This document shows, one piece after another, positions 14,995-15,620 of a stretch of 15,620 nt of DNA. The stretch's first letter is position 1; each line of letters begins with the position of its first letter. Location of the stretch: the NCBI GenBank assembly GCA_002683395.1, contig NYTG01000059.1:30373-45992 (forward strand), read 5' to 3'. A program made the translations under genes and the position numbers. Source of the stretch: Halieaceae bacterium. Its GTDB lineage: Bacteria; Pseudomonadota; Gammaproteobacteria; Pseudomonadales; Halieaceae. The notes under the pieces are model-generated. The model had not been told where the DNA came from. It searched no databases and saw nothing but the letters and a program-made list of their open reading frames with translations.

Positions 14995-15620
14995 ATGGCC
15001 GTAAAAAGAGTGCTGGTGGTGGATGATGAGTCGAGTATTCGTGAAATGCTCCGACTGGCGCTTGAAATCGCCGACTTCGAGTGCGTCGAGGCGGCAGATA
15101 TCCACGAGGCTTATCGGCTGATCACGGATAACGCTCCCGATATTGTGTTGCTCGACTGGATGCTGCCCGGTGGTAGCGGGATCGAGCTACTTCGGCGGTT
15201 GAAGAAGGAGGAGGCCACTCAGGCGCTTCCTGTCATTATGCTGACGGCAAAAACCCACGAGGACAATGTCATTCAGGGTCTTGAGGTGGGGGCCGATGAT
15301 TACATCACCAAGCCATTCGCCCCCAAGGAGCTGATCGCAAGGATGAAGGCGATATTGCGGCGTTCGGGGGGTGATAGCGCGAGCAGTGAGCTTCGGGTCG
15401 GCGAGTTGGTTTTGGAGATCGACAGCCGGCGGGTGATTCTGGCTAACAAAGCACTTGAAATGGGCCCAACAGAGTTCAAGCTGCTGCATTTCTTTATGTC
15501 CCATCCGGAGCGAGCCTACTCAAGATCCCAGGTGCTGGATAGGGTGTGGGGGGCCAACGTGTATGTGGAGGAGCGGACCGTTGACGTACACATCCGTCGC
15601 CTGAGAAAAGCGTTACAGGC
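14995..15620 (+). CDS. phoB: Phosphate regulon response regulator PhoB, 3'-truncated by the window end
   Basis: PhoB activates phosphate-starvation genes when phosphorylated by PhoR. 208 residues are visible; about 20 at the C-terminus are missing compared with the 229-residue E. coli protein. The receiver domain has the acidic pair D10/D11, phospho-acceptor D54 (LLDWMLPGGSG), T84 (IMLTAK) and K106 (YITKPFAPKEL). After a short linker (about 124-132) comes the OmpR-type winged-helix domain: ELRVGELVLEIDSRRV, GPTEFKLLHFFMSHPERAYSRSQVLD, VWGANVYVEERTVDVHIRRLRKAL. The WGANVYVEERTVDVHIRRLRKAL stretch is characteristic of PhoB rather than OmpR or other paralogues, and the upstream Pho box agrees. 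phoR would be expected just downstream. The gene has its own promoter and is not coupled to the lipoprotein gene before it. Confidence 0.95.
   Translation, partial: MAVKRVLVVDDESSIREMLRLALEIADFECVEAADIHEAYRLITDNAPDIVLLDWMLPGGSGIELLRRLKKEEATQALPVIMLTAKTHEDNVIQGLEVGADDYITKPFAPKELIARMKAILRRSGGDSASSELRVGELVLEIDSRRVILANKALEMGPTEFKLLHFFMSHPERAYSRSQVLDRVWGANVYVEERTVDVHIRRLRKALQ

Noticed and set aside
1..15620. A previously undescribed defence, mobile or biosynthetic system
   Set aside because: All sizeable + strand frames are assigned to conserved core genes apart from one SLT-like lipoprotein; no transposase, integrase, repeat array or orphan cassette was seen.

Overview
The window looks like chromosomal DNA from a gammaproteobacterium with moderately high GC (judged by eye, not computed). 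The evidence is a System I cytochrome c maturation cluster in the order ccmABCDEFGHI, then smc-zipA-ligA, and a phoB with a Pho box. It encodes a long Smc rather than MukB, and smc-zipA-ligA is an order I associate with Pseudomonas-like and marine gammaproteobacteria. A family-level assignment would be guesswork. All genes are on the + strand, packing is very tight, and no gap exceeds 130 bases, so there is no long non-coding stretch.

Region 1 (1-7558): the 3' part of ttcA (tRNA 2-thiocytidine synthesis) overlaps ccmA by four bases and is followed by the full set for covalent haem attachment to c-type cytochromes. CcmA, CcmB, CcmC and CcmD load haem onto the periplasmic chaperone CcmE and release it. 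CcmF, CcmH and CcmI form the ligation machine. CcmG and CcmH keep the apocytochrome cysteines reduced. Most junctions are overlaps (GTGA, ATGA, TTGA or 11 bases), so translation is probably coupled. The only real gap in the cluster, between ccmB and ccmC, holds a hairpin and a possible -10 element.

Region 2 (7559-14890): after a 126-base gap come smc (chromosome organisation), zipA (FtsZ anchor at the septum), ligA (NAD-dependent DNA ligase) and a small lipoprotein with a lytic-transglycosylase-like (SLT) domain that overlaps ligA by four bases. Spacing of at most 10 bases suggests one transcript linking chromosome structure, division, DNA joining and probably cell-wall cleavage.

Region 3 (14891-15620): a 104-base gap with a clear Pho box and -10 element leads into phoB, the phosphate-starvation response regulator, cut by the window end.

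I found no mobile element, CRISPR array, tRNA, rRNA, or evidence of a new defence or biosynthetic system. This is essentially conserved core genome. The observations most worth checking are the uncharacterised SLT lipoprotein, the regulatory-looking ccmB-ccmC gap, the ttcA-ccmA coupling and the phoB control region.
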